Part shown: positions 50,933 to 60,400 of the stretch, in pieces
How the letters are laid out: each line of letters begins with the position of its first letter
How positions within the stretch are numbered: position 1 is the first letter of the stretch
Origin: Caballeronia glathei
Lineage (GTDB): Bacteria > Pseudomonadota > Gammaproteobacteria > Burkholderiales > Burkholderiaceae
Direction of reading: 5' to 3'
Length of the DNA: 64,000 nt
NCBI RefSeq assembly: GCF_000698595.1
Contig: NZ_JFHC01000005.1
Location: forward strand, 1-64,000
Translations under genes and position numbers: made by a program
The notes under the pieces: generated by a model
The model's input: the letters and a program-made list of their open reading frames with translations, nothing else
What the model was told of the DNA's origin: nothing
The model's database searches: none

Positions 50933-52198
50933 ATGCATTTATCCGAGCTCAAGTCTCAGCACGTGTCAGCACTGATCGAGATGGCCAATGGCCTCGAGAT
51001 CGAAAACGCAAACCGCCTGCGCAAGCAGGAATTGATGTTTGCGATTCTCAAGAAGCGCGCCAAGACGGGCGACACGATTTTCGGCGACGGCACCCTGGAA
51101 GTTCTGCCCGACGGATTCGGCTTCCTGCGCTCGCCCGAAACCTCGTATCTCGCGAGTACGGACGACATTTACATCAGCCCGTCGCAGATTCGCCGCTTCA
51201 ATCTGCATACCGGCGACACGATCGAAGGCGAAGTGCGCACGCCGAAGGACGGCGAGCGCTATTTCGCGCTGGTGAAGGTGGATAAAGTCAACGGACAGCC
51301 GCCCGAGGCCTCGAAACACAAGATCATGTTCGAGAACCTCACGCCGCTGCATCCGAACAAGCCGCTGCCGCTCGAGCGCGAAATGCGCGGCGAGGAAAAC
51401 GTGACCGGCCGGATCATCGACATGATCTCGCCGATCGGCAAGGGCCAGCGCGGCTTGCTGGTCGCGTCGCCGAAGTCCGGCAAGACGGTGATGCTCCAGC
51501 ACATCGCGCACGCCATCAAGTCGAATCACCCGGACGTCGTGCTGTTCGTGCTCTTGATCGACGAGCGCCCGGAAGAAGTGACCGAAATGCAGCGCTCGGT
51601 GGTCGGCGAAGTGATCGCCTCGACCTTCGACGAACCCGCCGCCCGGCACGTGCAGGTCGCCGAAATGGTGATCGAGAAGGCGAAGCGCCTCGTCGAAATG
51701 AAGCACGACGTCGTGATCCTGCTCGACTCCATCACGCGTCTCGCGCGCGCCTACAACACGGTCGTACCGGCGTCGGGCAAGGTCCTGACGGGCGGTGTCG
51801 ACGCAAACGCGCTGCAGCGTCCGAAGCGCTTCTTCGGCGCGGCGCGCAATATCGAGGAAGGCGGCTCGCTCACGATCATCGGTACGGCGCTGATTGAAAC
51901 CGGCAGCCGCATGGACGACGTGATCTACGAAGAGTTCAAGGGCACCGGCAACATGGAAGTGCACCTGGAACGGCGTCTCGCGGAAAAGCGCGTCTATCCG
52001 TCGATCAACCTGAACAAGTCCGGCACGCGCCGCGAAGAACTGCTCATCAAGCCGGACCTGCTGCAGAAGGTCTGGGTGCTGCGCAAGTTCATCCACGACA
52101 TGGACGAAGTCGAAGCAATGGAATTCCTGCTCGACAAGATCCGCCAGACGAAGAGCAATTCGGAATTCTTCGATCTGATGCGCCGCGGCGGGGGCTGA
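50933..52198 (+). CDS. rho: Transcription termination factor Rho
   Basis: Rho is the hexameric RNA helicase that ends untranslated transcripts. The 421-residue sequence has the N-terminal helical domain, the cold-shock-like primary RNA-binding site ([23 protein letters not shown]), Walker A (SPKSGKT), the Q-loop region with [21 protein letters not shown], and the R-loop end. Standard betaproteobacterial length. Downstream of trxA, with its own probable promoter and a strong terminator. Confidence 0.99.
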   Translation: MHLSELKSQHVSALIEMANGLEIENANRLRKQELMFAILKKRAKTGDTIFGDGTLEVLPDGFGFLRSPETSYLASTDDIYISPSQIRRFNLHTGDTIEGEVRTPKDGERYFALVKVDKVNGQPPEASKHKIMFENLTPLHPNKPLPLEREMRGEENVTGRIIDMISPIGKGQRGLLVASPKSGKTVMLQHIAHAIKSNHPDVVLFVLLIDERPEEVTEMQRSVVGEVIASTFDEPAARHVQVAEMVIEKAKRLVEMKHDVVILLDSITRLARAYNTVVPASGKVLTGGVDANALQRPKRFFGAARNIEEGGSLTIIGTALIETGSRMDDVIYEEFKGTGNMEVHLERRLAEKRVYPSINLNKSGTRREELLIKPDLLQKVWVLRKFIHDMDEVEAMEFLLDKIRQTKSNSEFFDLMRRGGG

Positions 52199-52530
52199 TC
52201 CTCATCCCGCGCGCGTCGCGAGAAAAGCCGCCCGCTTGCCGGGCGGTTTTTTTTTGCCCTTGCGCTTTGGCTCGCCGCACCGCAGTGCCACCGGGCAAGC
52301 TTCGCCGCGCAGGCGTTCATGCACGGCGGCTGGCGCCGGAACATCGTACGGAGCAGCACGAGCGGTCCAGTCCGTACAATCGCTCTTGCGGCAAACTATC
52401 GAACGCGAGCGGCTCTCCCACGCGAGCCGCAGCGAGCTTCTCTCGGGACGCTGGACAGTCTGCGCCTGGCCGGCGTGCGTTACGCTTGCCGGCGGAATTT
52501 TCGCGTGTGGCAAAACAGATCGACTGACCG
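52199..52530. other. Intergenic region between rho and mtfA
   Basis: Holds the rho terminator at its left end. The remaining 275 bp has no supported gene and no clear promoter; short frames on both strands lack ribosome-binding sites. Confidence 0.5.
52224..52255 (+). terminator. Intrinsic terminator of rho
   Basis: Stem CCGCCCG (52228-52234) with CGGGCGG (52240-52246), loop CTTGC, then nine Ts. Confidence 0.93.
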
Positions 52531-53400
52531 ATGCCCAATCCATTCATGTCCACGTTCGCGCGCTGGTTCGGCGCGCAGCGCCGCGAACGGGCGCTACGCA
52601 AATACGCGATCGACGATGCGCTCTGGCAGAGCACGCTCGACGCGCTCCCCTTCTTCGGCCACCTCGACGCGGCCGATCTCGCCCGCCTGCGCGAAAACGC
52701 GAGTCTCTTCATCGCGCAGAAGCAGTTTTCGACCGCGCACGAGTTGCAGCTCACCGACGCGATGATCGTCTCGATCGCCGCGCAGGCGTGCCTGCCGGTG
52801 CTGAACCTGAGCCTCGACCTGTATCGCGGATGGGTCGGGGTGATCGTCTATCCGGGCGAATTCCTGATCAGGAAGACGGTGGAGGACGAAGACGGCGTCG
52901 TCCACGAAGTCGAACAGGATGCGAGCGGCGAGGCGTGGGAAGGTGGACCCGTCTTGCTGTCGTGGGAGGACGCCCAGATGACGGACAGCACCGACGCCTA
53001 TAACGTCGTGATCCACGAGTTCGCGCACAAGATCGACATGGTGAACGGAGAGGCGAACGGCCATCCGCCGCTCTTTCGGCGCTGGCATGCGCCGCTCGAC
53101 GAAAGCGCGTGGGCCGGCGTCTTCGACAACGCGTACGACCATTTCTGCGCCGAGGTGGATGCGGTGCCGGCGCGCCGCTGGAGCCGGTTCGAGCGCGATT
53201 CGCTGATCGATCCGTACGCGGCCGACCATCCGTCTGAGTTTTTCGCCGTGTGCAGCGAGGCGCTGTTCGTCGCGCCGAACGCGTTCGAGGCGGCCTATCC
53301 CGAGCTGTACCGGCTGCTCGCGCGCTATTACCGGCAGGACCCGGCGCGCGTCGGCGCGCTTTCCGGCGAGAAGTCGCCGCAAGACATGTCAAACGACTGA
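52531..53400 (+). CDS. mtfA: Zinc-dependent peptidase, MtfA family (M90)
   Basis: A 289-residue protein of the MtfA/DUF980 family. The metal-binding HEFAH motif is at about residues 168-172 (NVVIHEFAHKIDM), followed by the conserved NG block and a second metal ligand region (FFAVCSEALF). E. coli MtfA binds the Mlc repressor and controls PTS glucose uptake, with aminopeptidase activity. Whether an Mlc-like partner exists here is unknown. ATG codons at residues 1 and 6 are both possible; neither has a good ribosome-binding site. Confidence 0.9.
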   Translation: MPNPFMSTFARWFGAQRRERALRKYAIDDALWQSTLDALPFFGHLDAADLARLRENASLFIAQKQFSTAHELQLTDAMIVSIAAQACLPVLNLSLDLYRGWVGVIVYPGEFLIRKTVEDEDGVVHEVEQDASGEAWEGGPVLLSWEDAQMTDSTDAYNVVIHEFAHKIDMVNGEANGHPPLFRRWHAPLDESAWAGVFDNAYDHFCAEVDAVPARRWSRFERDSLIDPYAADHPSEFFAVCSEALFVAPNAFEAAYPELYRLLARYYRQDPARVGALSGEKSPQDMSND

Positions 53401-53414
53401 TTTTCTGGCATAAT
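53386..53414 (+). promoter_or_regulatory. Candidate rpmE2 promoter
   Basis: ATGTCA (53386-53391, 4 of 6) and CATAAT (53409-53414, 5 of 6) with 17-bp spacing, overlapping the end of mtfA. Predicted start near 53421. Confidence 0.45.
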
Positions 53415-53420
53415 CGCCGT

Positions 53421-53554
53421 TTTTCGACCTCAGGCAAGTGGCTCGCGCTCAAAGCCGGTGTCCGGAGTCGGTGTCCGAATGGATCGGACACGGGTTCGGA
53501 GGCGGTTCGGGCACAATCCAGCGGGCTGGCTACCGTCAGATATCAGGAAAGACC
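53421..53554 (+). promoter_or_regulatory. Structured leader of rpmE2, possible ribosomal-protein autoregulatory element
   Basis: A leader of about 134 nt before the L31 gene. It contains a perfect 8-bp hairpin GTGTCCGA/TCGGACAC (53471-53491, loop ATGGA), a CCGG-TGT-CCGG element just before it, and a CCAGC/GCTGG hairpin at 53518-53529, about 25 nt from the start codon. Ribosomal-protein leaders bound by L31 are known in other bacterial groups; whether this is one is inference. Confidence 0.4.
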
Positions 53555-53809
53555 ATGAAAGAAGGCATTCACCCGAATTACCGCGAAGTTCTCTTCGTCG
53601 ACATGTCGAACGACTTCAAGTTCGTGACGCGTTCGACCATCCAGACGCGCGAAACCGCCGAGTTCGAAGGCAAGACCTACCCGCTCGCGAAGATCGAAGT
53701 GTCGTCGGAATCGCATCCGTTCTACACCGGCCAGCAAAAGATCATGGACACGGCCGGCCGCGTCGAGAAGTTCAACAAGAAGTTCGCAGCGTTTTCGTCG
53801 AAGAAGTAA
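53555..53809 (+). CDS. rpmE2: 50S ribosomal protein L31 type B (zinc-independent)
   Basis: An 84-residue L31 paralogue of the type that lacks the zinc-binding Cys residues (no Cys in the sequence). Family blocks are [24 protein letters not shown] and [11 protein letters not shown] with the C-terminal KFNKKFA. In many bacteria this form replaces zinc-containing L31 under zinc limitation; in Burkholderia it is often the only or main copy. ATG 53555 is preceded by AGGAAAG; the frame is open from 53438 but that part overlaps the leader. Confidence 0.97.
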   Translation: MKEGIHPNYREVLFVDMSNDFKFVTRSTIQTRETAEFEGKTYPLAKIEVSSESHPFYTGQQKIMDTAGRVEKFNKKFAAFSSKK

Positions 53810-54128
53810 GGACGGCGACGTCTCAGGCGTCGGCCGAGCGCCGATACCCGCAAAAAGGGCAGCCTTCGCTGCCCTTTTTTGTCGCCGCCCGCTTTTGATC
53901 CGCTTCAGTGCCCGGCTGCCTGCCTGCATGTCCCGCCATCCGCGGACCCGGTGTTGCGCGTGGTTACATCGGTTGCTCCCACGGCGGTGACGCGCCGGGC
54001 GGCTCGCGACTACAATGCCGGATGCTCGAAGCCGCGCACAGGCCCGGGCTTCGCGCGGGCGCGGTTGCACCTCGCCGCACCCGCGACACCGAAGTCCGCC
54101 GGTCTTCCCATCCTCTGTTCCTTTTCGC
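53810..54128. other. Intergenic region between rpmE2 and the glycosyltransferase
   Basis: Holds the rpmE2 terminator at the left. The remaining 245 bp is without a supported gene. No convincing promoter picked out. Confidence 0.5.
53852..53880 (+). terminator. Intrinsic terminator of rpmE2
   Basis: AAAAA-GGGCAGC-CTTC-GCTGCCC-TTTTT: a perfect stem with a tight loop and T-run, 43 bp after the stop codon. Confidence 0.93.
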
Positions 54129-55886
54129 ATGCGATCTGTCGTCCGTCTAACCGCTTCCGCCACCAGCGCCCTGCCACGCTGGCTACTGCTCGCCATCTGT
54201 ATCGTCTATGCGTCGTTCGGCCTCTTCGGGCGCGACCCCTGGAAGAACGAAGACGCGGCGGGCTTCGGCGTGATGTGGACGATGGCGAACGGCGACGCGA
54301 AGGACTGGCTGCTGCCCAATCTCGTCGGCAAGGCGCTCACCGCCGACGGTCCGCTGATGTACTGGCTCGGCGCGATCTCGATCCGGCTGCTGAGGCCCTG
54401 GGTGGACGCGAGCAACGCGTCGCGGGTCGTGACGGGTCTGCTCTTCTGCGTGGCGTGCGCGTTCGTCTGGTACACCACCTATCTGCTCGGCCGGCGTGAC
54501 GAGGCGCAGCCGTTCAAGTACGCGTTCGGCGGGGAGCCCGAGCCGCGCGACTACGGCCGCACGCTCGCCGACGGCGCGCTGCTCATCCTGCTCGCCTGCT
54601 TCGGGCTCGCGGAGCGCGGCCACGAAACCACGCCGCAGCTCGCGCAGTTCGCCGGCACCGCGATGCTGGTCTACGGGCTCGTGCGCAGCATCGACAAGCC
54701 CGTGCAGGGCGCGCTCATCTGGGGCGCGGCGATCGGCGTGGTCGGCTTGTCGAGCAGCCCGGTGCTCGTCTTCGCGCTCCTCATCTGCACCCTCGCGATG
54801 ACGATCATCGTGCGCGAGGTGCGCCCGCTTCCGCTCCTGATCATGGGGCTGCCGGTCGCGGTCGTGCTGATCGCCGCGTGGGTGCTGCCGACGCTGCATT
54901 TCTATCCCGAAGACGGCGAATGGTGGCTGCGCCAGTGGTGGCGCAACAGTTTCCACACGTTCACCGGGCCGCCCACCGAAGTGCTCGGCTACGCGATGAA
55001 GAACCTGCCCCTCTTCACGTGGCCCGCGTGGCCGCTCGCGATCTGGACGCTGGTGAGCTGGGGCGGGCAGCGCCGCTCGCCGCACGTCGCCGTGCCGATG
55101 TCCGTGATCGGGCCGCTCCTCATCCTCGTCGTGCTGCAGGCGCGCGAGACGAACCGTCTCTTCATGCTGCTTCTGCCGCCGCTTTCCGTGCTCGCGACCT
55201 TCGCCCTGCCGACGCTCAAGCGCGGCGCGATCAACGCGATCGACTGGTTTGCGATGCTGAGCTTCACGATCCTCAGCACGTTCGTCTGGCTCGTCTGGAC
55301 GGCCGGCATGTTCGGCTTTCCGGCGCCTCTCGCGCGCAATCTCGCGCGACTCGCGCCCGGCTTCAGTCCGCAATTCAAGATTCTGTCGTTCGTGTGCGCG
55401 GTGGCGGTCACGGTGTGCTGGTTCCTGCTCGCGCGCTGGCGGCTCGCGCGCCATCCGAAGGTGCTGTGGCGCAGCGTCGTGCTCTCGAGCGCCGGCACCA
55501 CGCTGATGTGGGTGCTGCTCATGACATTGTGGCTGCCGGTCGTCAACTACAGCCGGACGTACCGCGACGTCGCGCTGCAGATCGCCGCTCACCTGCCGCA
55601 CGACTACACCTGCATTTCGCCCGCGCGCCTGGGCGACGCGCAGATCGCCACCTTCGCCTACTTCGGCGACATGCACTTTTCGTTCGACGAAGACTGCGAC
55701 GTGATCCTGCGCCAGGACCGGGCGGACTACGGCGACCCGCCGTCGATGTCGGCGTTCGTCTGGAAGCTCGTCTGGGAAGGCCGCCGGGTCGCCGACCGCG
55801 ACGAGCGCTTTCGCCTCTACGTGCGCATCGAGCGTCCGGTGCCGCCCGTCAAGAAGGCGCGCCCGAAGACGCTGCGCCAGCCATAA
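54129..55886 (+). CDS. ArnT-like / PMT-type integral membrane glycosyltransferase
   Basis: A 585-residue polytopic membrane protein with about 11-12 hydrophobic segments. The first periplasmic loop has the acidic GRDPWKNEDAAGFG motif typical of GT-C enzymes such as ArnT, followed by large membrane clusters and a soluble C-terminal region (DVILRQDRADYGDPP). Such enzymes move a sugar from a polyprenyl-phosphate donor, for example L-Ara4N to lipid A. Donor and acceptor are unknown here, and no arn operon is visible. Ends 38 bp before the MATE gene. Frame open from 54015; ATG 54129 fits the membrane start. Confidence 0.82.
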   Translation: MRSVVRLTASATSALPRWLLLAICIVYASFGLFGRDPWKNEDAAGFGVMWTMANGDAKDWLLPNLVGKALTADGPLMYWLGAISIRLLRPWVDASNASRVVTGLLFCVACAFVWYTTYLLGRRDEAQPFKYAFGGEPEPRDYGRTLADGALLILLACFGLAERGHETTPQLAQFAGTAMLVYGLVRSIDKPVQGALIWGAAIGVVGLSSSPVLVFALLICTLAMTIIVREVRPLPLLIMGLPVAVVLIAAWVLPTLHFYPEDGEWWLRQWWRNSFHTFTGPPTEVLGYAMKNLPLFTWPAWPLAIWTLVSWGGQRRSPHVAVPMSVIGPLLILVVLQARETNRLFMLLLPPLSVLATFALPTLKRGAINAIDWFAMLSFTILSTFVWLVWTAGMFGFPAPLARNLARLAPGFSPQFKILSFVCAVAVTVCWFLLARWRLARHPKVLWRSVVLSSAGTTLMWVLLMTLWLPVVNYSRTYRDVALQIAAHLPHDYTCISPARLGDAQIATFAYFGDMHFSFDEDCDVILRQDRADYGDPPSMSAFVWKLVWEGRRVADRDERFRLYVRIERPVPPVKKARPKTLRQP

Positions 55887-55924
55887 GCCGCGCGCAGCAA
55901 ACCATCACGAACGCCGCGCTCCCG

Positions 55925-57334
55925 ATGCAACCCTCCACGCAGCCGACCACCCGCGCCATGATCGCCGACGTGCGGCAGATCGCGTCGCTTGCGTGGCCGG
56001 TGCTGATCGGCCAGCTCGCGATCATCGCGTTCGGCGTGATCGACACGGCGATGGTCGGCCGCTTCTCCGCCACCGACCTCGCGGCGCTCGGGCTCGGCTC
56101 GTCGGTGTACGTGTCGATCTATATCGGCCTGACCGGCATCCTGGTCGCGTTGCAGCCGATCGCCGGGCATCTTTTCGGCGCGGGGCGCGAAGCGGAAATC
56201 GGCGAGGAAGTGCGCCAGGCGCTGTGGCTCGCCGCGGCGCTCGCCGCGCTCGGCTTCGTGCTGCTCTATTTTCCCGAGCCGCTCTTGAGTCTCGCCGACG
56301 CCCCGCCCGCGCTGCACGAACGCACGGTCGCGTATCTGCGCATTCTCGCGCTCGGGTTGCCCGCGAGCCTCGTCTTTCGCGTCTACAGTTCGCTTGCGAA
56401 CGCCATCGGCAAGCCGCGGCTCGTGATGTTCCTGCAGGTGGGCGCGCTCGTCGTCAAGTTTCCGCTGAACACGTGGTTCATCTTCGGCGGCTTCGGCGTG
56501 GCGGCGATGGGCGGCCCGGGCTGCGCGGTCGCGAGCACGCTCATCAACTGGGCGCTCGCGGCGGTCGGCATGACGGTGCTCGTGAAGTTCGAGTTCTTCC
56601 GGCCGTTCGGCGTGTTCTCGCGCTTTTGCTGGCCGGTGTGGAAGCGCCAGGCGGCGCTGCTCAAGCTCGGCATTCCGATGGGCCTCTCGTACCTGATCGA
56701 GGTGACGTCGTACACGTTCATGGCGCTTTTCATCTCGCGCTTCGGCACGACGACGCTCGCGGGCCACCAGATCGCGGGCAATCTCGGCGCGGTGCTCTAC
56801 ATGACGCCGCTGTCCATCGGCATCGCCGCCTCGACGCTCGTCTCGCAGGCGCTCGGCGCAAAACGCTTCGACGACGCCGCGTCGCTCGCGCGGCACGGCA
56901 TCGGGCTCGCCTGCCTGATCGCCTGCGTCTACGGGAGCATCGTGCTCGCGGCGCGGCCGTTCATCATCGCGGCCTATACGCCGAACGAAGCGGTGATCGC
57001 GGCGGCGATTCCGCTCGTCTTCATCATCGTGTTCTATCACCTCTTCGATGCCCTTCAGATCACCTCCGCCTTCGTGCTGCGCGCCTACAAGGTCACGCTC
57101 GTGCCGACCTTGATCTACGCGCTCGCGCTGTGGGGCATCGGGCTCGGCGGCGGCTATCTGCTCGGCTTCAACGCGGGCGGCAACGTGCCGCAGTGGCTGC
57201 AGGGCGCGCGCGGCTTCTGGATCGCCAACACGGCAAGCCTCGGCGTGGCGGGCGTCGGGCTCTTTCTCTACTGGCGCAAGGTCAGCACCCGCCACATCTC
57301 GGTCGCGACGGAATCGCCGGAACTGCAGCGCTAG
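55925..57334 (+). CDS. MATE family multidrug / metabolite exporter (NorM-like)
   Basis: A 469-residue transporter with two MatE domains of six transmembrane segments each (ASLAWPVLIGQLAIIAFGVIDTAMVGRFS at the start; second repeat from LLKLGIPMGLSYLIEVTSYTFMALFIS). These export cationic drugs or metabolites against Na+ or H+. Start ATG at 55925 precedes the first membrane segment. Probably transcribed with the upstream glycosyltransferase. Specific substrate not predictable. Confidence 0.92.
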   Translation: MQPSTQPTTRAMIADVRQIASLAWPVLIGQLAIIAFGVIDTAMVGRFSATDLAALGLGSSVYVSIYIGLTGILVALQPIAGHLFGAGREAEIGEEVRQALWLAAALAALGFVLLYFPEPLLSLADAPPALHERTVAYLRILALGLPASLVFRVYSSLANAIGKPRLVMFLQVGALVVKFPLNTWFIFGGFGVAAMGGPGCAVASTLINWALAAVGMTVLVKFEFFRPFGVFSRFCWPVWKRQAALLKLGIPMGLSYLIEVTSYTFMALFISRFGTTTLAGHQIAGNLGAVLYMTPLSIGIAASTLVSQALGAKRFDDAASLARHGIGLACLIACVYGSIVLAARPFIIAAYTPNEAVIAAAIPLVFIIVFYHLFDALQITSAFVLRAYKVTLVPTLIYALALWGIGLGGGYLLGFNAGGNVPQWLQGARGFWIANTASLGVAGVGLFLYWRKVSTRHISVATESPELQR

Positions 57335-57456
57335 AGCGGACCGCGCATCCGGCGCAACGATTCGCGCGGCCGCTGCCATCCGGCGCAGGCCAGTTGAAAG
57401 CAAGGCGTATGGGTCCGGTAGAATCGGCTGCGTCTGCCGATCCGGAGCGAGCGCGA

Positions 57457-60400
57457 ATGAGCCGCGTCGAAACAAAACAAAAATGGATGCTGGCCGCGAC
57501 GGCTGTCCTCGCGACCGTCGTTTTCGGCATTGCGACCGATCGTGCCGACGCCGCCCGCGCGGTGAGCGTGTCGCCGCAAGGCAAGGTGGCGCTCGTGCGG
57601 CAGGCGCTCGTGAAGTTCGACGAGCCGATGATCGCCTTCGGCAGCCCCGGCGCGCCTGCGCCCGGCAAGCTCGCGTGCAGCGGCGCGCCGGCCGCGGCGC
57701 TTGCCGGCACCGCGCGCTGGATCGACGCGAAGACCTGGGCCTACGATTTCCCCGCCGACCTGCCGCCCGGCGTGCGCTGCTCGATCGAACTCAGCGACGG
57801 ACTCAAGTCCGCGGCGGGCACCGCGCTCGCCGGCACGCGGCATTTTTCCTTCGAAACCGGCGGCCCGTTCGTCACACGCATGCTGCCGCGCGGCGGCGAG
57901 ATCGAGGAAGACCAGGCGTTCGTGCTGCGCCTCACCGGCCCCGCGACCGAAAGCTCCGTGCTCGCGAACATCTGGTGCGAATCGAGCGGGATCGGCAACC
58001 GCATCCCCGTCAAATTGCTGGACGCCCCCGCACGCGCCGCCCTGCTCAGGCACTTCCGCCTCGACAAGGAGAGCGATCGCGTGCTCACGCTCGCCTGCGA
58101 GCAGACGCTGCCGTCCGCGGCGAAGATGCAGTTCGTCTACGGTGGGGGCGTCGCGGGACCGGGGGGCGTCGCGAACGCGGTCGAAAGGCGCTTCGACTTC
58201 ACCGTGCGCCCGCCGTTTACAGCGAGCTTCTCGTGCGAGCGTGAAAACGCGAAGGCGCCCTGCACGCCGCTGCGGCCCTTGCGGCTGCGCATGAGCGCGC
58301 CGGTTGCCCGCGCCGACGCGGGGAAGATCGTGCTGCGCGGCCCCGGGGGCGACCGCGCGCCGCGCTTCGACGACAACGACAAGCGCAGCGAAGTGGACAC
58401 GGTCGAGTTCGCCGCGCCGCTGCCCGAGCGCGCGGAGCTGACCATCGCGGTGCCGCCCGGTCTGAAGGACGTCAGCGGCCGCACGCTCGCGAACGCCGAC
58501 CTCTTCCCGCTCAAGGTGGCGACCGCGCCGATGCCGCCGCTCGCGAAGTTCTCCTCCTCCACGTTCGGCATCATCGAGCGCTTTGCCGAACGCAACGTGC
58601 CCGCGATGCTGCCCGTCACGCTGCGCAACGTCGAGGCCGACCTGCACGTGAAGGGCCTGAGCGCGGGCGCGTCGCGCGTGACGAAGCTCAAGGTCGACGC
58701 CGACGACGACATCCGCCGCTGGATGCGCGACGTCGAGCGCTTCGACCGCGTGTCGATACCGCGCTCCGAGATCGCAAGGGCGATGCCGCAGATGCTCGCC
58801 GACGGCGCCGCGCCGGTGCACGCGAGCGGCGGCAGCACGAACGATCCGCTGATCGACGTGCGCTCGCTGTCGCTGCTGGACGGCCGGCCGGGCGTCGAGG
58901 CGTTGAGCCTGCCCGCCGCCGATCCCCGGTCTCTCAGGCCGTTCGAGGTCGTCGGCATTCCGCTTGCGAAACCCGGCTTCTATGTCGTCGAGCTGGCCTC
59001 CCCGGCGCTCGGCGCGTCGCTGCTCGGCAAGCGCCAGCCGATGTACGTGCGCACCTCCGTGCTCGTCACGAACCTCGGCGTGCACTTCAAACAGGGACGC
59101 GAAAGGAGCGTCGTGTGGGTCACCGCGCTCGACAGCGGCAAGCCCGTCGCGAATGCACAGGTGCGCGTGACCGATTGCAACGGCGACCAGCTCGCCGTCG
59201 GCAAGAGCGACGTGAACGGGCTCGCAACCATCAGCAAGCCGCTCGCGCCGCTGCGGCAGTGCGACGAGAACAGCTTCGCCTACGACGGCTTTTTCGTGTC
59301 GGCGCGTCTCGACGATCCCGCGACCGGCCCCGACATGGCGTTCGTGCGCTCGGACTGGAATCGCGGCATCGAGTCGTGGCGCTTCAACGTGCCGACCGAC
59401 ATGAGCCTCGAGCGCACCACGCTCGCCCACACCGTGTTCGACCGGACGCTCGTGCGGGCGGGCGAGACGGTGTCGATGAAGCATCTGATGCGCGTCGAGA
59501 CGGTGAGCGGATTCGCGTTTACCGACCACTATCCGTCGCGCGTGACGATCCGCCATCTCGGCAGCGGTCAGACGTATCACCTGCCGCTCAAGTGGGCCGC
59601 CGATCACAGCGCCGATTCCGCGTTCGCGGTGCCGGTGGCGGCGAAGCTCGGCGAATACGCCGTCTCGCTCGACGACGGATCGGGCGATGACGACACCAGC
59701 GGCACCTCAGCGCCCCGCAGGTCCTACGAATCCGGGAGCTTTCGCGTCGAGGAATTCCGTCTGCCGGTGTTCAAGGGCTCGGTCGCCGTGCGCGGCGAGA
59801 CGACGGGCGCGCTCGTCGCCGCGAAGGAGGCTGCCGTCGCCGTGCAGCTCGACTATGTGTCGGGCGGCCCGGCGTCGAACCTGCCGGTGCGGGTGTCAGC
59901 GCTGCTGAAGGACACGTCGCCCGCGTTCGCGCCGCAACACGAAAGCTTCAGCTTCGCGCCGTACAGAAAGCCCGCCGACAACGGCGCGGGCGCCCCCGCG
60001 GAAGACGACGAAAGCGCGGAAGAACAGGCATCGACGGCGAAACTCGTCGCTGATCGGCTTCCCGTCACGCTCGATCGCAACGGCGCGGGCACGGTCACGG
60101 TGAAGCCGCTGCCGGTGCTCGACGCGCCCAGGCGTCTCGCGCTCGAAGCAACCTTCGCCGACCCGAGCGGCGAGATCCAGACGATTCGCGGCGATGCGAC
60201 GCTCTGGCCCGCGTCGGTTGCCGCCGGCATCAAGGCGGGACAGTGGGTGTCGGTTGGCGGCGCGGTGCCGGTGCAGGCGCTCGCCGTCGATCTGCAGGGC
60301 AAGCCGCGCGCGGGCGTCGCGCTCGAGATCCACGGCGTCGCGCGGGTGATGTCGAGTGCGCGCAAGCGCATGGTCGGCGGCTTCTACGCGTACGACAACC

